Notes: generated from the letters alone by a model not told the origin. DNA of 64,000 nucleotides from Bacteroidota bacterium (GCA_018267575.1 JAFDYF010000056.1:248001-312000); one strand, 5' to 3'. Positions 1 through 9,369 are shown, counted from the first letter of the stretch. Program-made: numbers and translations.

Positions 1-504
1 ATCATATTTTAGCCGTCCCTGCTTAATGTCCCTCACCAATTTGAAGTAAGCATCTGTCATCAACAGATCGGCTTTAGCCCAGAGTGCAATATTTTTTCTG
101 GCAATGGTATCTGCATTAAAAACACGATGTATAAAGGATAAAGTGCTATAATGGTAATCCGATGCAAACAGTCCATCATATTTACAGTTTTCGATGTATT
201 GGAATAGTGAATCTGCGGCTAACAGCCAATGGCCGTTGCTGCTCCAAATGCCTTCGAAATTTTTGCCCTCATAGGTCTGACGGTCGAGGGTTAGATGCCC
301 CAGCATCACTGAATCGTTAATAGCCGAGTTGTTTTGAGCAGCAAAATCCAATATTGACTTAATGTCCTCGGATAAATGTTCTTGGATTTTTTCAGGGACG
401 CTTACGATGTCCTTTTCTGCAGGTTTATGGTTTTCCTGACAGGCATATAATAGAATGGCTATAACAGAAAATAATAATGAGTAAGTCCGCTGACGGTGCT
501 TCAT
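1..504 (-). CDS. L,D-transpeptidase-family lipoprotein, N-terminal part (truncated by window edge)
   Basis: An open frame of 168 codons runs from an ATG at 504 to base 1 without a stop, so the gene continues outside the window. The N-terminus is a lipoprotein signal with a lipobox ending LLYAC (Cys22), so the protein is probably anchored in a membrane. The region that follows (about residues 45-168) has the helical pattern of the scaffold domain of YcbB-type L,D-transpeptidases, with stretches such as GLFASDYHYSTL and DLLMTDAYFKL. These enzymes make 3-3 peptidoglycan crosslinks, but the catalytic Cys domain lies outside the window, so activity cannot be judged. The gene is divergent from a VanX-like dipeptidase, which also fits cell-wall work. 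Family assignment is by recognition only. Confidence 0.7.
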   Translation of the reverse strand, partial: MKHRQRTYSLLFSVIAILLYACQENHKPAEKDIVSVPEKIQEHLSEDIKSILDFAAQNNSAINDSVMLGHLTLDRQTYEGKNFEGIWSSNGHWLLAADSLFQYIENCKYDGLFASDYHYSTLSFIHRVFNADTIARKNIALWAKADLLMTDAYFKLVRDIKQGRLKYD

Positions 505-572
505 TTGAAAAATGTCGGGTTATTTCTACAATGGGGCAACTTATGCTAAATTGAATCGCAAAACGCATAAAT

Positions 573-1301
573 ATGGCTTACAATATAGCACAACCACGCA
601 ATATATCACAATTGGTCACGATTATTTTTTATTTGACCCCTTTGTCAATTACTGCGCAGAGAAATAAGGCTAGCGATTTGCCAATGGTAGTCGTTTCTTC
701 TGTAACAAGTTATCTTACATCCGTGCAACATGATGAAAACCAGAAAATGATAAATCTGGGAAAAAAGATTCCAACCATTCAACTTGATCTTCGATATGCC
801 AGCACAAATAATTTTATGCACCGGAAAATGTATAAGGAAAACCCTAAATCAACTTTCATGCGATTGCCAGCAGCCAAGGCGCTTATCCAAGTGCAGAAAG
901 CTTTGAATAAAAAAGGGCTTGGCTTGAAGGTTTTTGATGCCTATCGACCCTATTCGGTTACAAAAGATTTTTGGGATCTGGTGCATGATGAACGATATGT
1001 TGCAAATCCTTCGAAAGGGAGCGGACATAACCGGGGCATTGCAGTGGACCTCTGCATCATAAACCTGAAAACAAAAAAGGAATTGAAAATGCCAACCGGT
1101 TTTGATGATTTTACCGATTCTGCCCACCACGATTTTGATGACCTCCCCGCTGATGTTTTGGCAAACCGCGCTCTACTCAAGTCAACCATGCTGAAATATG
1201 GGTTTAAGGCCTTCGCAACGGAATGGTGGCATTATAGCTTGCCGGATCCAGAAAAATTTCCTGTGCTGGATCTGTCATTTGCGGATTTGGAAGGATTATG
1301 A
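573..1301 (+). CDS. VanX/DdpX-like D-alanyl-D-alanine dipeptidase (peptidase M15D)
   Basis: The 242-residue protein has an N-terminal hydrophobic segment (about 11-28, ending SITAQ), consistent with export. Family marks of zinc D-Ala-D-Ala dipeptidases are visible: DLRYAS near residue 72, the AYRP loop with Arg125, SGHNRGIAVD with zinc ligands His152 and Asp159, and EWWH with catalytic Glu217 and zinc ligand His220. All catalytic residues are present, so it should be active. No vanA/vanH-type genes are next to it, so peptidoglycan dipeptide recycling is more likely than glycopeptide resistance. It is divergent from the truncated L,D-transpeptidase gene across a 68-bp gap. Start is the ATG at 573. 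Confidence 0.88.
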   Translation: MAYNIAQPRNISQLVTIIFYLTPLSITAQRNKASDLPMVVVSSVTSYLTSVQHDENQKMINLGKKIPTIQLDLRYASTNNFMHRKMYKENPKSTFMRLPAAKALIQVQKALNKKGLGLKVFDAYRPYSVTKDFWDLVHDERYVANPSKGSGHNRGIAVDLCIINLKTKKELKMPTGFDDFTDSAHHDFDDLPADVLANRALLKSTMLKYGFKAFATEWWHYSLPDPEKFPVLDLSFADLEGL

Positions 1302-1362
1302 TGGGCTGTTTATTATAATGCAGGATTGCGTTTGATTTTTTAAATAGTCAAAATAGTTGGCT

Positions 1363-3303
1363 TTAGTAAGCCTCCAGCAAATAGAAACTGTAAGGATCCA
1401 AAATCAGGTATTCATGGTCTTGGCCCACTTTGAATTCTTTTTCCTGCCAATGGTCGTATAATGATTCGGGGGCTTTCCCATGTTCCTTGAATGCGTACCA
1501 GGTAAGAAAAGCAGAGTGGTCGGAAAAATTGAAAAGGCAATACAGTTTTTTGCTGCCGCCCGATCGCAGATATCCTGCCACATGGATATTATGTGGGGTA
1601 AGCCAAACAAGATTTTTATGATCGGCAACCACGGGCAGCTTAGCCCTAATATCCAAAAGTTTTTTAGTGGAAGAAAATATCCGATACTCAATACTGTTTT
1701 CTGAATCTATCCTTGCATTTTTTTCCCAATCAATCAAAGGGCGGTGCATCCATCGGTTGTCATAACTTTTGCCGCTATCGTTTAAATAAGAATAATCATT
1801 GGTATAGCCCAACTCATCCCCATAAAACAGCATGGGAATGCCACCGATAAAAAAACTGTGCGCTTGCATCAGCAATATTTTTCTAATCGACAGATCAATC
1901 TGTTGCAGATCGTTATCCTGCAACGCTTTTTCCAATCCACATAGAGAAGCGAGAGAACCACTGATGCGTGCATCCTGTGTTTTCGGGTTCACGGAAAACA
2001 AAGCCCCCCTTGCTGGTGACCCATGATAATTTCCCGAATAATACTCTTTTAAAAACCTCCTATGCTCATAGGCGTTATATCCTGTCTGTTCGATCATATA
2101 ATCGTCATAGCCAAGACCGATATCATCATGGCAGCGGGTATAACTGATCCAAGTAGTGCCAAAAGGCTTTTTTAAAATCTCATGTTGTGCGGCCAACATT
2201 ACTTTTGTATCGCCGGTAGCAAGCGCATCCCATTGCAAGGCCATATGGGTAGCATTATAAGCCACATCACATTCCTTGGCGGTATAAGCACCTGTGCCAA
2301 AATATTTCATAATGGCGGCCGGGGCCACAATGGCTTCCCCTAACAATGCCACGCCGGGTGCGGCAACCATCACGCATTGCTTGATCAACCTTAATAAGGT
2401 ATGTGCTTCTGGAAGGTTTTGGCAGGTTGTGCCCAATTGTTTCCATATAAAGGCTGGTGCATCTATACGCAAAATGTCAACACCCAAATTGGCATAAAAA
2501 AAGATGGTATCAATCATTTCAACAAAAACATAAGGGTTGGTATAGTTGAGGTCCCATTGATAATGATGGAAAACTGTCATCGCCCATTTTCCGCATTCAG
2601 GAACATAGGTAAAACTCCCTGGAGCGCTTTCTGGAAAAATATCGGGCATGGTTTGTTCGAGCCGATCGGGTATCCATCGGTCATCATACATGTAATAATA
2701 GTCTTGATATTTTTTTTCACCTTCTTTTGCTTTTTCCGCCCATTCATGTCGGTGTGAAGTATGGTTGAGAACAATATCGATCATCAGGTACATGTTCTCC
2801 TCCATCATTTTTGTCTGCAGTTCCTTCAGGTCATCCAGTGTACCAAATCGCTTGTCCACTTTTCTAAAATTGGATACGGCATAGCCCCCATCGCTTTCTC
2901 CCACGGGGCTTTCAAAAATGGGCATGAGGTGTAAAAAATTAACTCCCAGTTTTTTGAAATAGTCGAGCTTATTGCCCAAATTATAAAGATTGCCACAAAA
3001 TCGGTCCACATATAAGCTCATACCATTGATGTGGTTGCTCAAAAACCAATGCTCGTCTTTTGCTTTATCTTTTTCCTTTAAGGCTGCAGGCCTTTGCAGA
3101 TAAGAATTTGTAATTGTACTCAGTAGTTGTAGAAATACTTCTTCTGTTCTTGGGTGATGGGCATAAAGGCTCATGTACAATGCCTGTATAGCTTCCGCAT
3201 TTGCAATAAAGCGTGCATAAAAGCTATTGTCTTTGCCAGTAATGTCAATCTCGTTTTCTGGTAATATGCTATTGATCTGCTGGTGTAATTTTAGGTTGTA
3301 CAC
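1363..3303 (-). CDS. Amylosucrase-like GH13 enzyme
   Basis: The 646-residue protein matches amylosucrase (GH13 subfamily 4) over its whole length. A helical N-terminal domain (about 1-90) precedes the barrel. Visible motifs are ESDGGYAVS (136-144), FHHYQWDLNY, LRIDAPAFIWK with the nucleophile Asp281, LGEAIV with the acid/base Glu323, and CHDDIG with His392-Asp393. This fits transfer of glucose from sucrose onto an alpha-1,4-glucan with release of fructose. No signal peptide is seen, so it is probably cytoplasmic. It is the last gene of an operon with a fructokinase and a sugar permease, which fits sucrose use. The start is a GTG at 3303; no in-frame ATG lies between it and the upstream stop, and the next internal ATG would remove half of the N-terminal domain. 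Sucrose hydrolase is the main alternative. Confidence 0.88.
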   Translation of the reverse strand: MYNLKLHQQINSILPENEIDITGKDNSFYARFIANAEAIQALYMSLYAHHPRTEEVFLQLLSTITNSYLQRPAALKEKDKAKDEHWFLSNHINGMSLYVDRFCGNLYNLGNKLDYFKKLGVNFLHLMPIFESPVGESDGGYAVSNFRKVDKRFGTLDDLKELQTKMMEENMYLMIDIVLNHTSHRHEWAEKAKEGEKKYQDYYYMYDDRWIPDRLEQTMPDIFPESAPGSFTYVPECGKWAMTVFHHYQWDLNYTNPYVFVEMIDTIFFYANLGVDILRIDAPAFIWKQLGTTCQNLPEAHTLLRLIKQCVMVAAPGVALLGEAIVAPAAIMKYFGTGAYTAKECDVAYNATHMALQWDALATGDTKVMLAAQHEILKKPFGTTWISYTRCHDDIGLGYDDYMIEQTGYNAYEHRRFLKEYYSGNYHGSPARGALFSVNPKTQDARISGSLASLCGLEKALQDNDLQQIDLSIRKILLMQAHSFFIGGIPMLFYGDELGYTNDYSYLNDSGKSYDNRWMHRPLIDWEKNARIDSENSIEYRIFSSTKKLLDIRAKLPVVADHKNLVWLTPHNIHVAGYLRSGGSKKLYCLFNFSDHSAFLTWYAFKEHGKAPESLYDHWQEKEFKVGQDHEYLILDPYSFYLLEAY

Positions 3304-3401
3304 AGGGCAACTATTAAAAGTTTGATTAATGGTTCGTGGTTAGTATCGGCCTCCATTTTCATGTTGGTCCTATACAAATATTTTCAGGGTTAAAATGCTT
3401 T

Positions 3402-4406
3402 TTATTTAAAAATATCATTGCTCAAATGTTTGAACGCTTCCATTGCGCCTAAATACTCACAGGTACGTGCACCTGCTTTGTTGGCGTTGGATACGATCTG
3501 TTTCCATTCTTCTTCATTGGGCATGGCCAGACTGGGACTGTCAGACCATTTTTGCTGTAATTGATACAGTACGGCACCTACAAAGGCATCACCGGCCCCG
3601 GTGGTATCAACCGGATTCACAGGTATGCTCTCCACAATTAGGGTATGGTTATTTAAGCCCAGCAAAGTGCCTTCCTTCCCAAGGGTAATAGCAAAAACCG
3701 ATTTTGTTTTTTCCAGTAATACGGCAGTGGCATCTTCCAAGGTGGGCTTGCCGGTGATGAGCATAGCTTCCTCATCACTCACTTTAAAAAAATGACAGCT
3801 CTGTATAAAGTTCCATGATTGGTCAATAAAGGATTGTTTATCGTTCTTGAACAGCAAGTGCCTATAATTGGGATCGAAACTGATAAAAATATTTTGCTGC
3901 AACGCTTTTTGAAGCAAACTTTCATACGCTACCTGAAGTGGGCCTGGCAAAAAAGCGGTTGCCGATCCAAAATGGATGATCGAAAATTCATTGAGGTCGA
4001 TATTGTCCACTTCATGGCGGTTCAGTTCACCATCCGCACCGCGGTTGAATACAAAATCCCTTTCACCATCTTCCATCAACGACACAAAAGCGAAGGTGGT
4101 AAAGGCCGTCTGGTCCTGTAACATCCATTTGGTAGATACATTGAATTCCTGCATCACTTCGATCAACTGTTTACCAAAAGGATCGTTGCCCACTTTGGCA
4201 ACCAACTCCACAGCGCCACCCAAGGCAGCAATGGCTGCGGCTACATTGGTAGGAGCCCCACCCGGTTTTTTTAGAAAATTCTGACCCTGCGATAAGGACT
4301 TGCCCTTATCTGTGCAGATCATATCGATCAATGCTTCACCAATACAAAGGATTTTATCTTTAGTAGTAATGGAAGCTGGGTTTTGCATATTTGTTTCTTT
4401 GTTCAT
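3402..4406 (-). CDS. Fructokinase, PfkB/ribokinase family
   Basis: The 334-residue protein is a PfkB-family sugar kinase. The substrate-binding motif PGGAPTNVA (48-56) is typical of fructokinases, and the C-terminal ATP-site signature DTTGAGDAFVGA carries the catalytic Asp. It most likely phosphorylates the fructose released by the amylosucrase encoded just downstream. It sits 98 bp upstream of the amylosucrase and 60 bp downstream of the permease, all on the minus strand, so one transcript is likely. The ATG at 4406 is used here; a second in-frame ATG lies six codons later and cannot be excluded. Sugar specificity comes from family motif and context, not from a diagnostic residue. Confidence 0.88.
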   Translation of the reverse strand: MNKETNMQNPASITTKDKILCIGEALIDMICTDKGKSLSQGQNFLKKPGGAPTNVAAAIAALGGAVELVAKVGNDPFGKQLIEVMQEFNVSTKWMLQDQTAFTTFAFVSLMEDGERDFVFNRGADGELNRHEVDNIDLNEFSIIHFGSATAFLPGPLQVAYESLLQKALQQNIFISFDPNYRHLLFKNDKQSFIDQSWNFIQSCHFFKVSDEEAMLITGKPTLEDATAVLLEKTKSVFAITLGKEGTLLGLNNHTLIVESIPVNPVDTTGAGDAFVGAVLYQLQQKWSDSPSLAMPNEEEWKQIVSNANKAGARTCEYLGAMEAFKHLSNDIFK

Positions 4407-4466
4407 CCTTGACCTATTAAAAGGTTGATCCCATTTCAGGGATTAATGATTGGTTTATAAATCTGT

Positions 4467-5810
4467 TTAATGACCGCCGCCCATCGGCAGAGAAACTTCC
4501 TCCGCCGAAGGTTTGCTTGTCTTGATTAACATGGTTGCGGCACATGCGATCAACAAGAATACACCAGCAAAGCTGATGGCCTTGCCCGGGTCATCATTCA
4601 AAAAATGGTTTAGTATAAACCCAAATGTAGTGGTCTGTAAAATCATCGGGATTACAATCATCATATTTATGATTCCCATATACACGCCATATCTTTCTTT
4701 GGGGATATTGCCTACCACCATCAGATAGGGAACACCCATCATACTTGCCCATGCAATACCAAAACCCGTCATGGGAGCAAAGAGCAGGTATTTATTTTCG
4801 ATGTGAGGGAAAGTGAGTAGGCCAATGGCTGCCAACATCAAACAAAATGCATGCACCCATTTGGGACTATATTTTTTTGCCAACCATACCAACCCAAATG
4901 CCGATAGAAAAGTGGCCACATTATACCAGCCATTTACCAGTCCCGTCCAGCCAACAGCTTGTTCATATAAAGCAGGATCCTTTGAAGGGGTGGTTTTCCA
5001 AACCGATTGAGCAATACTTTTGGAAGCGTTTTGCCAATAACAAAACAAGGCATACCATTGAAAAAGGTAGACCAGTGCCAGTTGCCACATTACCAAAGGC
5101 ATGTCTTTGATAGCAGCTACAATTTCAATGAAAGGTTCAAAAACGCTTCTTTTGTTTGCTTTGAGTGCGGCCAACTCCTCAGCGGTGGGTGGTATCTCCG
5201 GTGTTTTGCTGATGGACCATGCCACTGAAAGGATAGAACAGAGCGAACCCAGAAAGAAGGAGCCGAATACCCAATAAGGTATCTGCCCATGTGTTTGTTT
5301 TAAAAAATGGATTTTCTGAAAAAGATATAAGGATACATTCGCCAAGGTAATTCCGAGGCCAGTAAAAAAACTTTGAGTCAAAAAACCAGTGGCCAATTGC
5401 GGCGGTGGAAGCTTGTCGGCAATAAAGGCACGATAGGGTTCCATCGCTGTGTTATTGGCTGCATCCAGCACCCAGAGCAATCCACCAGCCATCCATAAGG
5501 AGCTACTGAAAGGATATACAAATAAGCAAAGGCTACAAAACAAAGCACCAATAAAAAAATAAGGTTTGCGGCGACCAAAACGAGGGTGCCAAGTTTTGTC
5601 GCTCAATGCACCAATAATGGGTTGGATCAATAGGCCTGTCATGGGACCGGCAAGGTTGAGAAGAGGGATCTGGTCGGGATGCGCCCCCAAAAAATCATAA
5701 ATGGGATTAATGGCTGTTTGCTGAAGACCAAAACTATATTGGATCCCAAAGAAGCCAACATTCATATTGATGATCTGCGAAAAACTAAGCTGCGGTTTAG
5801 TAATGGTCAT
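4467..5810 (-). CDS. MFS sugar permease, SUC/GPH-like (probable sucrose importer)
   Basis: The 447-residue protein has about twelve hydrophobic segments and lies in the inner membrane. The segment [20 protein letters not shown] between the second and third segments is the cytoplasmic loop signature of MFS carriers and is very close to the form seen in SUC/SLC45 sucrose:proton symporters. The N-terminal [16 protein letters not shown] also fits that group. It is the first gene of the sucrose operon and is preceded by a palindromic LacI-type operator about 90 bp upstream of the ATG. Sucrose as substrate is inferred from the amylosucrase and fructokinase that follow; maltose or another disaccharide is possible. 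Confidence 0.82.
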   Translation of the reverse strand: MTITKPQLSFSQIINMNVGFFGIQYSFGLQQTAINPIYDFLGAHPDQIPLLNLAGPMTGLLIQPIIGALSDKTWHPRFGRRKPYFFIGALFCSLCLFVYPFSSSLWMAGGLLWVLDAANNTAMEPYRAFIADKLPPPQLATGFLTQSFFTGLGITLANVSLYLFQKIHFLKQTHGQIPYWVFGSFFLGSLCSILSVAWSISKTPEIPPTAEELAALKANKRSVFEPFIEIVAAIKDMPLVMWQLALVYLFQWYALFCYWQNASKSIAQSVWKTTPSKDPALYEQAVGWTGLVNGWYNVATFLSAFGLVWLAKKYSPKWVHAFCLMLAAIGLLTFPHIENKYLLFAPMTGFGIAWASMMGVPYLMVVGNIPKERYGVYMGIINMMIVIPMILQTTTFGFILNHFLNDDPGKAISFAGVFLLIACAATMLIKTSKPSAEEVSLPMGGGH

Positions 5811-5900
5811 AGCAATCGATGGTTAGAAAATATCCTTAGTATAACCTATAAATGTATATAAATAATGATCCCCAAGGGAAGGCTCTCCCTTATTTTCATT

Positions 5901-5912
5901 GCAAACGTTTGC
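5901..5912. promoter_or_regulatory. LacI-family operator upstream of the sucrose operon
   Basis: GCAAACGTTTGC is a perfect 12-bp palindrome with the central CG and flanking pattern typical of LacI/GalR-family operators. It lies about 90 bp upstream of the permease start, where a repressor could block transcription of the three-gene sucrose operon. No LacI-family gene is present in the window, so the regulator must be elsewhere. The rest of the gap 5811-6100 shows no gene. Confidence 0.7.
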
Positions 5913-6100
5913 GTGGGTTTCAAAAATTTTTTTTTCCTTTACGCTGGATAATCAGTTCAAGGGCGGGGGACGAATGTAAGGAAGGCTCCATCGGCTTTTA
6001 TTTCAATATACCACTGCCGAGGGCTTATTTCCCTATTTTTGAAGAAATAAAGGGGTGAATGTAAAACGAGGGTTTGCTTAAGTATTTGGTCTATTTTGAA

Positions 6101-6511
6101 TCACCCTTTTGCAATGTCTGCAACGGTTTTTTTCTCCAATATCCGGAGGTTTACATCCCTTACCTGTTCCATAACGGTATGTAGGCCGCAGCTTTTTTCA
6201 TCGCAGTTCTTGCATTTTTCATAAAAATATAGGCTCACACAGGAAACTAGTGATATCGGTCCATCCAATAATCGCATCACCGTGGCTAGTTGTATATCTT
6301 TTGGGTTTTTGGCAAAATAATAGCCACCGCCTTTCCCTTTTTTGCTGGCGAGTATGCCTGCCTTTCTCAATTCAAGCAGGATATTTTCCAGAAATTTCAA
6401 GGGTATTTTTTTCTTCTTAGAAATTTCTGCGATCAATACAGGTTCATTGTCCCCCTTTTGGGCGAGGTACATGAGTGCCTGAAAAGCATATTGTGTTTTT
6501 TTGGAGAGCAT
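6101..6511 (-). CDS. Rrf2-family transcriptional regulator
   Basis: The 136-residue protein is a winged-helix Rrf2-family regulator. The opening LSKKTQYAFQALMYLA and the wing sequence KGKGGGYYFAK (58-68) are characteristic. Four cysteines lie at 91, 100, 103 and 108, the last three in the loop that binds an iron-sulfur cluster in IscR and NsrR, so a redox- or iron-responsive role is possible. The spacing differs from IscR. It stands alone, transcribed leftward toward the sucrose operon but separated from it by the operator region. Its targets cannot be read from the sequence. Confidence 0.88.
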   Translation of the reverse strand: MLSKKTQYAFQALMYLAQKGDNEPVLIAEISKKKKIPLKFLENILLELRKAGILASKKGKGGGYYFAKNPKDIQLATVMRLLDGPISLVSCVSLYFYEKCKNCDEKSCGLHTVMEQVRDVNLRILEKKTVADIAKG

Positions 6512-6662
6512 TCTTTGGTCTATTTGTACTGCAAAGTAAATTTTTTGCTAGAGATTGAAGCCATTTTTAAACAGATTCATGGATTGTGGTTAATGATAAT
6601 ATAATAGATAACTTGGTGTGCTATTAGGTTATCAAAAAAATAAGCATTGATTAAAGCATTTA

Positions 6663-6860
6663 TTCAAAATATCCTTCGTTCTTTTTTGCTTGCCCAAAAA
6701 AGAACCAAAAAAAGGGCATCAGAAAACGATGTACAGCTTCCCGAGATCCGCTTCGCTCATCGGAACAAGCTGTTTTCTGAGAGGAGGATCGATTGGGCTT
6801 TGGCACTACTGTGGTGAACAAGAGCGGGGCCTTGATGGGTTCAACATCGGCAAAAGCATT
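6663..6860. repeat. Candidate dispersed intergenic repeat
   Basis: The 414-bp gap between dapB and the Rrf2 gene holds no convincing gene. Within it, 6680-6720 reads as a purine/pyrimidine-rich block with a short inverted repeat (GCCC at 6692-6695, GGGC at 6714-6717) around A-runs, followed by a more GC-rich segment. The form resembles intergenic repeats seen many times in Bacteroidota genomes. An 80-codon frame on the minus strand spans it but is low-complexity and unlike a protein. There is only one copy in the window, so repeat status rests on recognition, and the boundaries are approximate. Confidence 0.4.
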
Positions 6861-6925
6861 TTTTAAATAGCACAACAGGTTAATAGCCAGATTAATCCTC
6901 ACCTGCCCTTGGTCTATTTTTTTAG

Positions 6926-7642
6926 TTAAAAGCCCAGCACATCCTTCATGCCAAAAACCCCTTTTTTATCCTTGATAAACTCGGCGGCCAACACAGCACC
7001 GGTAGCAAAACCCATTCGGCTATGAGCAGTATGGGTGATTTCAATATCATCAATGGGCGAGTGGTAGTTGATGATATGGGTGCCCGGTGCAGGATCCACT
7101 CGCTCACTAATGATCTCTAGTTCATCCGGATTATCGCTGATATGGTTGACCCAATTTTTTTTGCGCTTTACTTTTTCGAGAATCTGTTCTGCAAGGGTAA
7201 TGGCGGTGCCACTGGGCGCATCTTTTTTCTGGGTATGATGAATTTCGGTCATGCTCACTTCGTATTCGTTTTGGTTGGTCATCAATTGGGCCAGATATTT
7301 ATTCACTGCAAAAAAAATATTCACGCCAATACTGTAATTGCTTGAATACAGGAAGGTCCCATTATTGTCGAGACAATATTTTTTTACAGATTCTATTTTG
7401 TCCAACCAACCGGTAGAGCCGCATACAACGGGTATTTTAAATTGCAGACATTTCATCACATTATCAAAAGCGCTGTGGGGGCTACTGAATTCGATAGCAG
7501 CATCAGCTTTGGAAAGATTCTCCTGATTAAACTCGTTCACATTGTCAATATCAATTTTTAACACGATCTCATGCCCTTTTTGCAAGGCAATTTCTTCAAT
7601 AGCTTTTCCCATTTTCCCATAACCGATCAATGCAATCCTCAT
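6926..7642 (-). CDS. dapB: 4-hydroxy-tetrahydrodipicolinate reductase
   Basis: The 238-residue protein reduces hydroxytetrahydrodipicolinate with NAD(P)H in the diaminopimelate/lysine pathway. The Rossmann start GYGKMG (7-12), CGSTGW (84-89) and the signature EIHHTQKKDAPSGTA (133-147), with catalytic His135 and Lys139 or Lys140, are all present. Length is normal for the short Bacteroidota form. It is downstream of parA, parB and a DUF5683 gene on the same strand, about 100 bp from the latter. This gene order is common in the phylum. Confidence 0.96.
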   Translation of the reverse strand: MRIALIGYGKMGKAIEEIALQKGHEIVLKIDIDNVNEFNQENLSKADAAIEFSSPHSAFDNVMKCLQFKIPVVCGSTGWLDKIESVKKYCLDNNGTFLYSSNYSIGVNIFFAVNKYLAQLMTNQNEYEVSMTEIHHTQKKDAPSGTAITLAEQILEKVKRKKNWVNHISDNPDELEIISERVDPAPGTHIINYHSPIDDIEITHTAHSRMGFATGAVLAAEFIKDKKGVFGMKDVLGF

Positions 7643-7746
7643 ACGTTGAAAATTTTGCGGGAAATTACGGAGAAAGGGGCAAACTTGATTTGCCGTTTTT
7701 TGTTGATGAGGCCTGATTATTAAGTGGATGATGCTTCCACGCCAAC

Positions 7747-8442
7747 CTACCTGTTATCAAACAATGCTTTTGGCCTTGGTTTGTGTATGTCAAATGCCAG
7801 ACTCAATCCCATTCCCCCGATGCCCGGAATAGTGGCAGGTTTGAGTTGTAAACTGAGGTCGCTGCTCACATTGAATTCTTTTAAATGGGCATCCACGGTG
7901 GCGTCCACAATCTGTAACGCATAAAAAAGAAGAAAGTATAGAATAGAATAGTCCTCGTATTTGCGGAACTGGTTTCTGTTTGAGATTAATCCTGAAATAA
8001 CATAGGTAGAGTCGTATCCCGCTTTGGCAAAACTGTTGATATAGTCCTGCAGTTTTGGCTCGATTTTACTGAAATAGGCCGGGTTGTTCATATTGCCATT
8101 GGAAACCACAGACAAGGCATATCTTGTTTTATTATACCAGGCCCTGTTATCGATAAAAAAATAAGTGGGAACAGCAACTGCGGCAACGGCCAATGGCACT
8201 TTCCAATATTTTTTATTATAAACCTGCCCAAGACCGGGACAGATAGCTGCATACAGTGTGGCTTTTTTGGGGTCATGCTTTTTTTTGACCGGCGCATCTT
8301 TTTTTTCGGTAGAATCGATATAGGTTTTCTTGATTTTGACGCTATCACTGCTGGTGATAGGAATATTTTTTTTCTGGCAATAAACAATCATGCTCAGTAG
8401 TAAAAGAAAAGCGGTGATTGAATAAAATTTAGCCATCTTCAT
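7747..8442 (-). CDS. DUF5683 family membrane protein
   Basis: The 231-residue protein has an N-terminal signal or anchor segment (about 5-22), a charged region rich in Lys and Asp (30-60), then the DUF5683 core beginning YAAICPGLGQVYNKKYWKVP with hydrophobic segments. Function is not known. It follows parB by 9 bp and is probably cotranscribed with parA and parB. The ATG at 8442 is used; a second ATG two codons later is equally possible. Assignment is by the core motif and by conserved neighbourhood. Confidence 0.8.
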   Translation of the reverse strand: MKMAKFYSITAFLLLLSMIVYCQKKNIPITSSDSVKIKKTYIDSTEKKDAPVKKKHDPKKATLYAAICPGLGQVYNKKYWKVPLAVAAVAVPTYFFIDNRAWYNKTRYALSVVSNGNMNNPAYFSKIEPKLQDYINSFAKAGYDSTYVISGLISNRNQFRKYEDYSILYFLLFYALQIVDATVDAHLKEFNVSSDLSLQLKPATIPGIGGMGLSLAFDIHKPRPKALFDNR

Positions 8443-8451
8443 ACGATAATC

Positions 8452-9369
8452 TTAATTGCCAGATAAACCCATCTGCTCTAATATTTTGTTCAGCTCGCTG
8501 ATTGAATAATATTCAATCATGATGCTACCTTGGTTTTTTTTGCTGTGGTTGAGCTTCACACGGGTACTGAAATGCGATGCTAAATTATCTTCAATTTTTT
8601 TGAAACTGGGCGGCAACAATGTTTTTACGGAATCTTTAACAGCAGTTCCCCCCTTATATAATCGGCGAACCAACTCCTCGGTCTGTCTTACAGAGAGGCC
8701 CTTGTTTTTTATTTCGCTGAAAATATAAAGTTGTTTATCAACCGTGTCCACATTAATTAAGGCACGGGCATGACCCATAGAAAGTTCACTGTTTCGCACA
8801 GCTACCTGAATATCGGGAGGTAGTTTTAACAAACGGATATAGTTGGCAACTGTACTTCTTTCTTTCCCCATGCGTTCTGCCACTTGCTCCTGGGTGTGGT
8901 TGAGCTCTTCCATCATCCTTTTATAGCTCAACGCGATTTCCATGGCATTCAGGTCTTCACGCTGCAAATTCTCCAACAAGGCCAGCTCCAATAATTCCTG
9001 ATCGTTTGCAGAGCGGATATAGGCCGGGATATCTTTTAACCCAGCTATTTTGGAGGCACGGTAACGGCGTTCCCCAGAAATGAGCCTATACTTGCCCGTT
9101 AATAATTTGGCAACCGTAATAGGCTGAATGATATCGTGCAGTTTGATGGAAGAGGCCAACTCGTTCAATGCCTGCTCGTCGAAATGTCGGCGCGGCTGTT
9201 TGGGGTTGGTCTCGATTTGTTCCAACGGGATCCTTAAAATGCTGGTTACCGAATCAACGGCTGGATTTTTTAGTATGCCCGAAGTGGTTTCCAAATCGGC
9301 ATTGATATTCTGCAACAGGGACCTGATCCCCTTTCCAAGCGCATCTTTATTTTGTTTTGGGTTCGTCAT
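8452..9369 (-). CDS. parB: Chromosome-partitioning protein ParB
   Basis: The 305-residue protein binds centromere-like parS sites and loads partition complexes. The N-terminal LGKGIRSLL (11-19) is the ParA-contacting motif, the CTPase/ParB-N domain follows with GERRYRA (99-105), and the HTH region includes TQEQVAERMGKERSTVANY. A C-terminal dimerisation segment is present. It follows parA after an 81-bp gap that contains an odd purine-rich run. Full length and all core motifs are intact. Confidence 0.96.
   Translation of the reverse strand: MTNPKQNKDALGKGIRSLLQNINADLETTSGILKNPAVDSVTSILRIPLEQIETNPKQPRRHFDEQALNELASSIKLHDIIQPITVAKLLTGKYRLISGERRYRASKIAGLKDIPAYIRSANDQELLELALLENLQREDLNAMEIALSYKRMMEELNHTQEQVAERMGKERSTVANYIRLLKLPPDIQVAVRNSELSMGHARALINVDTVDKQLYIFSEIKNKGLSVRQTEELVRRLYKGGTAVKDSVKTLLPPSFKKIEDNLASHFSTRVKLNHSKKNQGSIMIEYYSISELNKILEQMGLSGN

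Noticed and set aside
573..1301. Vancomycin resistance gene cluster
   Set aside because: Only the VanX-like gene is present; no ligase, dehydrogenase or two-component genes are near.
6660..6902. An 80-codon minus-strand frame in the repeat region
   Set aside because: It is low-complexity, has no family pattern and overlaps the A-rich repeat; it is unlikely to be a gene.
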